64,000 nucleotides of DNA from CAWAPS01 sp963783945. GTDB lineage: Bacteria > Actinomycetota > Acidimicrobiia > Acidimicrobiales > Palsa-688. Shown here in pieces: positions 61,829 through 64,000 of the stretch. Positions within the stretch are counted from its first letter, which is position 1; every line of letters begins with the position of its first letter. A program made the translations under genes and the position numbers. The stretch is from positions 620,001 to 684,000 of the forward strand of contig CAWAPS010000019.1 of the NCBI GenBank assembly GCA_963783945.1. Direction: 5' to 3'. The notes under the pieces were generated by a model, which was given only the letters and a program-made list of their open reading frames with translations, was not told where the DNA came from and ran no database searches.

Positions 61829-62371
61829 TCACGAGCCGCCGACGTACCTCTCGCGGTACATCTGGTGGATGCGGTCAGCGTGACCGGCTTCCTGCACTTG
61901 AATGATGTTGCCTTCCGGATCCCGGTAAAAGCCCGGAGCAATCGGCTGCACACCGAGTCGTCGCAGCTTTTCGGTGAATGCTCCGAGGTCGCGGACGTCG
62001 AAGGCCAGATGCGTGTACCCAAGTCGGTCGAGTTTGGAGGCGGGCTCACCGAACAGCTCATCCCCTGGGTGAGTGACCAGACTGAGGCTGACCCCCCCGA
62101 CCCGCTCGAACACAACCATCCTCCTCTTGCCATGGGACCGATCGTAAGCACCGCGATTGGACCGCTGGCCGAGTTCGACCACCTCGCCATCCTCTATGGC
62201 GAATCCGCCAAACGTGGTGTCACCGTCCACGGACACGTCTGTCAGCACCCGAAGCCCCAGCGCGCCGGTATAGAAACCCAAGACCCGATCCATGTCCTGA
62301 ACGGTGATCGTCACATGGTCCACAGACACGAAATCAGGATGAACCCCCAGGGCCTTCCCCTCGTTCAGCAT
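61829..62371 (-). CDS. VOC-family (glyoxalase/dioxygenase-like) protein
   Basis: A 180-residue VOC fold protein. FVSVDHVTITVQDMDRVLGFYTGALGL is the first module with metal-binding His, YTHLAFDVRDLG gives the second His and FYRDPEGNIIQVQEAG the Glu. This matches extradiol-dioxygenase/glyoxalase-type metal centres. GGGGAGGTGAG precedes ATG 62371. It reads in one direction with the CMD gene. A metabolic role in ring or methylglyoxal chemistry is possible; not further assignable. Confidence 0.86.
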   Translation of the reverse strand: MLNEGKALGVHPDFVSVDHVTITVQDMDRVLGFYTGALGLRVLTDVSVDGDTTFGGFAIEDGEVVELGQRSNRGAYDRSHGKRRMVVFERVGGVSLSLVTHPGDELFGEPASKLDRLGYTHLAFDVRDLGAFTEKLRRLGVQPIAPGFYRDPEGNIIQVQEAGHADRIHQMYRERYVGGS

Positions 62372-62454
62372 GCCGCTCACCTCCCCCCGGAAGATAGTAC
62401 GTGGGGACATCCGGCCGTCCGATCGGCACGGATCAGCGTGCTGGGAGGCTGGCG

Positions 62455-63726
62455 TCAGTCGTCGTTCCGCTGGTCGCCTGTTGACTCGGCAGGACCTGGG
62501 TCCGGCTCGGGCCGAGCGCTCGGCCCCCAGAGATCGGTTGTGGGATCTTCGACAGGGGCGCTCTTCGCCGACCTCATGAGCGGGTCTTGGGTTGGCCGCG
62601 GCGGGTCGACCAGGTGCCGGGCAAAGGCCTCGGCACTGCGGGTCGGCCGGCGGTGAGGGGGGCGGCGGGGTTCGACGATATCCGGGCCGACATGGCGTCG
62701 GGTGCCTGACCAGGGCGCCGGCGGCACGACCAGACGGTCGGCGAGGCGGTAAGCCACCGTCTCGTAGTTCACTCGCCAACCGTGGAAGTCCGGCCACGCC
62801 TCTTCGGCCGTGCGCTCCGTGGGGAAGCCGATCCCCTCGAGCATGCGGACGGCTCGCTCGAACTCGTCGAAGGAGAGATCGATCGGAGACTCGGGCAGCG
62901 GGTCGGGGTCCAGGTGCCAGCCAACCACCGATCCAATGCGGTCCAGGGCGGTGAACCCCATGCGCAGGCACAGCCGGGCGTTGGAGGAAGCCGTGGCCGG
63001 GGACAGGGCGAGGTGCATGGCTGCACCGTCGAGTACGGCCAGCAAGGCCAGTAGCCACGAAAACCAGGGCTCCGGTGAACGAAATAGCAGCAGTACGGGG
63101 TATGTGGTGTGACTCTCGGCTACGCCGGCCGCCCACTCCTCCCATGCCGAGTAGAGCTCAGGGAGGGTGTCGATGATGCCAACGAGCTGATGGCGGGCCA
63201 GGAACTCGGGGCCCCACGCCGGCAGGCCGGCCCGGCTCTCGAGCATGGCCACCAACCCCTCCCGCTGGCTGAAGGCGGCATACAGGGCCGGAAGATAGGC
63301 GATCTGGAGCGCCACCACCACGACCCATATGGCACCAGCGGCGACGTCGAGGGGGAGGTTCTCCGGGCCGCCCGGATGGACAGTTCCGACGGTGAACAGG
63401 GACCCCAGCGCCTGGAGAAGCCCGTCCGCCAGATCGTGCGTGGTCGCCAGGAGCATGAGGCCGAACCCGAGAATAAACGCGGCCGCCCAGACCATGAGCT
63501 GAGCGACAAGTGCCACCGGGCCGACCAATGCCAGGATCGCGTCCTTGCCCTCGTACGAGCGGGCAAGCCGAGCGAGGCCCACGAAGACCAGGCGAACAGA
63601 GCGGTTCACCCACAGCGACGTCTGCCCTAAGCCGGCCGGCCGCCGGGGCAGCACCATGGTGAACAGGACGCTCGCTCCCGTGGCCACCACAAGTACGACC
63701 CCTAAGGCGAAGAGGAATGCGTCCAT
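62455..63726 (-). CDS. Membrane protein, ion-channel-like (two-helix pore type), C-terminal Pro/Arg-rich tail
   Basis: A 423-residue membrane protein. The N-terminal helix MDAFLFALGVVLVVATGASVLF, then PVALVAQLMVWAAAFILGF and a pore-like ALGSLFTVGTVHPGG lie before AAGAIWVVVVALQIAYLPALY. FTVGT resembles a potassium-filter sequence, though the last Gly-Tyr/Phe-Gly is missing. More hydrophobic segments follow at about 225-245, then a soluble region, and the last 90 residues are Pro/Arg-rich. No neighbouring gene suggests a function. The channel call is based on position and a short motif. Confidence 0.55.
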   Translation of the reverse strand: MDAFLFALGVVLVVATGASVLFTMVLPRRPAGLGQTSLWVNRSVRLVFVGLARLARSYEGKDAILALVGPVALVAQLMVWAAAFILGFGLMLLATTHDLADGLLQALGSLFTVGTVHPGGPENLPLDVAAGAIWVVVVALQIAYLPALYAAFSQREGLVAMLESRAGLPAWGPEFLARHQLVGIIDTLPELYSAWEEWAAGVAESHTTYPVLLLFRSPEPWFSWLLALLAVLDGAAMHLALSPATASSNARLCLRMGFTALDRIGSVVGWHLDPDPLPESPIDLSFDEFERAVRMLEGIGFPTERTAEEAWPDFHGWRVNYETVAYRLADRLVVPPAPWSGTRRHVGPDIVEPRRPPHRRPTRSAEAFARHLVDPPRPTQDPLMRSAKSAPVEDPTTDLWGPSARPEPDPGPAESTGDQRNDD

Positions 63727-63914
63727 CGCTGCCTTTCTGCTCCTCGAAACGACCGGCGCTTTCGCCTGCCTCCACGCGCCCGATCGACACTACTGGCCTG
63801 GCCACGGACTCTTCCGCCGTCTGGTTGTGGGCCACTGTGCCCGCGCCGCGGCCTGGGCGCCCTAGCGAAACCCCTTCGCCTCAGCGACGACCAGGCGGAC
63901 GCAGGTTCAAGGCG

Positions 63915-64000
63915 TCACGGCCGGCCGCTGTGCAACAACATCTCCGCCGCCTTCTCAGCGATCATGATCGTTGGCGCATTCGTGTTGCCACTGGTGACCT
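63915..64000 (-). CDS. GMC-family oxidoreductase, C-terminal fragment at window edge
   Basis: Only the last 28 codons are visible: VTSGNTNAPTIMIAEKAAEML then a short tail and TGA at 63915-63917. SGNTNAPTIMIAEKA is the highly conserved C-terminal FAD/active-site signature of glucose-methanol-choline oxidoreductases such as choline or alcohol oxidases. The gene continues beyond 64000. The 188 bases between it and the channel-like gene hold no recognised feature. Confidence 0.8.
   Translation of the reverse strand, partial: VTSGNTNAPTIMIAEKAAEMLLHSGRP

Overview
The window is high-GC DNA with GTG and TTG starts, dense operons, six F420-dependent luciferase-like (LLM) oxidoreductases, nine short-chain dehydrogenases (SDRs), three PF04909 amidohydrolases and MaoC, acyl-CoA dehydrogenase and FadD-type genes. 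This fits an uncultured actinobacterium, probably of the Acidimicrobiia type. No rRNA, tRNA or CRISPR array was seen. All family calls were made by eye from motifs.

Layout. 1-11445: a molybdopterin hydroxylase cut by the window edge, then a hydrolase/LLM/TfdA operon, a Rieske oxygenase with an NTF2-like partner, two SDRs, LLM enzymes and a lipoprotein substrate-binding protein. 11446-19343: a sulfation locus. It holds a PAPS-type sulfotransferase and cysD-cysNC (PAPS synthesis), mixed with an intact and a broken DUF1214 gene and a truncated alcohol dehydrogenase. 19344-38891: catabolic genes (SDR, LLM, TfdA, acyl-CoA synthetase, acyl-CoA dehydrogenase, SMP-30, amidohydrolases, a paired MaoC) with one TetR regulator and three similar candidate operators. 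Two copies of a 90-bp inverted-repeat element sit exactly on stop codons in this part.

39063-45859 is the most notable region. A 33-residue Lys/Thr-rich peptide with a strong ribosome binding site is followed by a 10-bp hairpin. Three haem-oxygenase-like diiron proteins come next, each with an N-terminal region resembling a PqqD/RRE winged helix. They are followed by a GNAT acetyltransferase, an MFS exporter and a class III aminotransferase. The enzyme genes are tightly coupled. I read this as a candidate ribosomal peptide (RiPP) pathway of a type I do not recognise: the peptide would be bound by the RRE-like domains, oxidised by the diiron domains, aminated and/or acetylated, and exported.

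45878-64000: a frameshifted FAD steroid-dehydrogenase-like gene, an HsaA-like flavoprotein, SDRs, and a DUF222-HNH pseudogene split by a 127-bp MITE with a clean 6-bp target duplication. A frameshifted Tat-exported hydrolase with a PKD domain, an Ltp2-like aldolase/DUF35 pair, two CMD proteins, a VOC protein and a channel-like membrane protein follow. The C-terminus of a GMC oxidoreductase enters at the right edge. Overall the region looks like a steroid/terpenoid or other hydrophobic-substrate catabolic island with mobile-element scars and one specialised peptide pathway.
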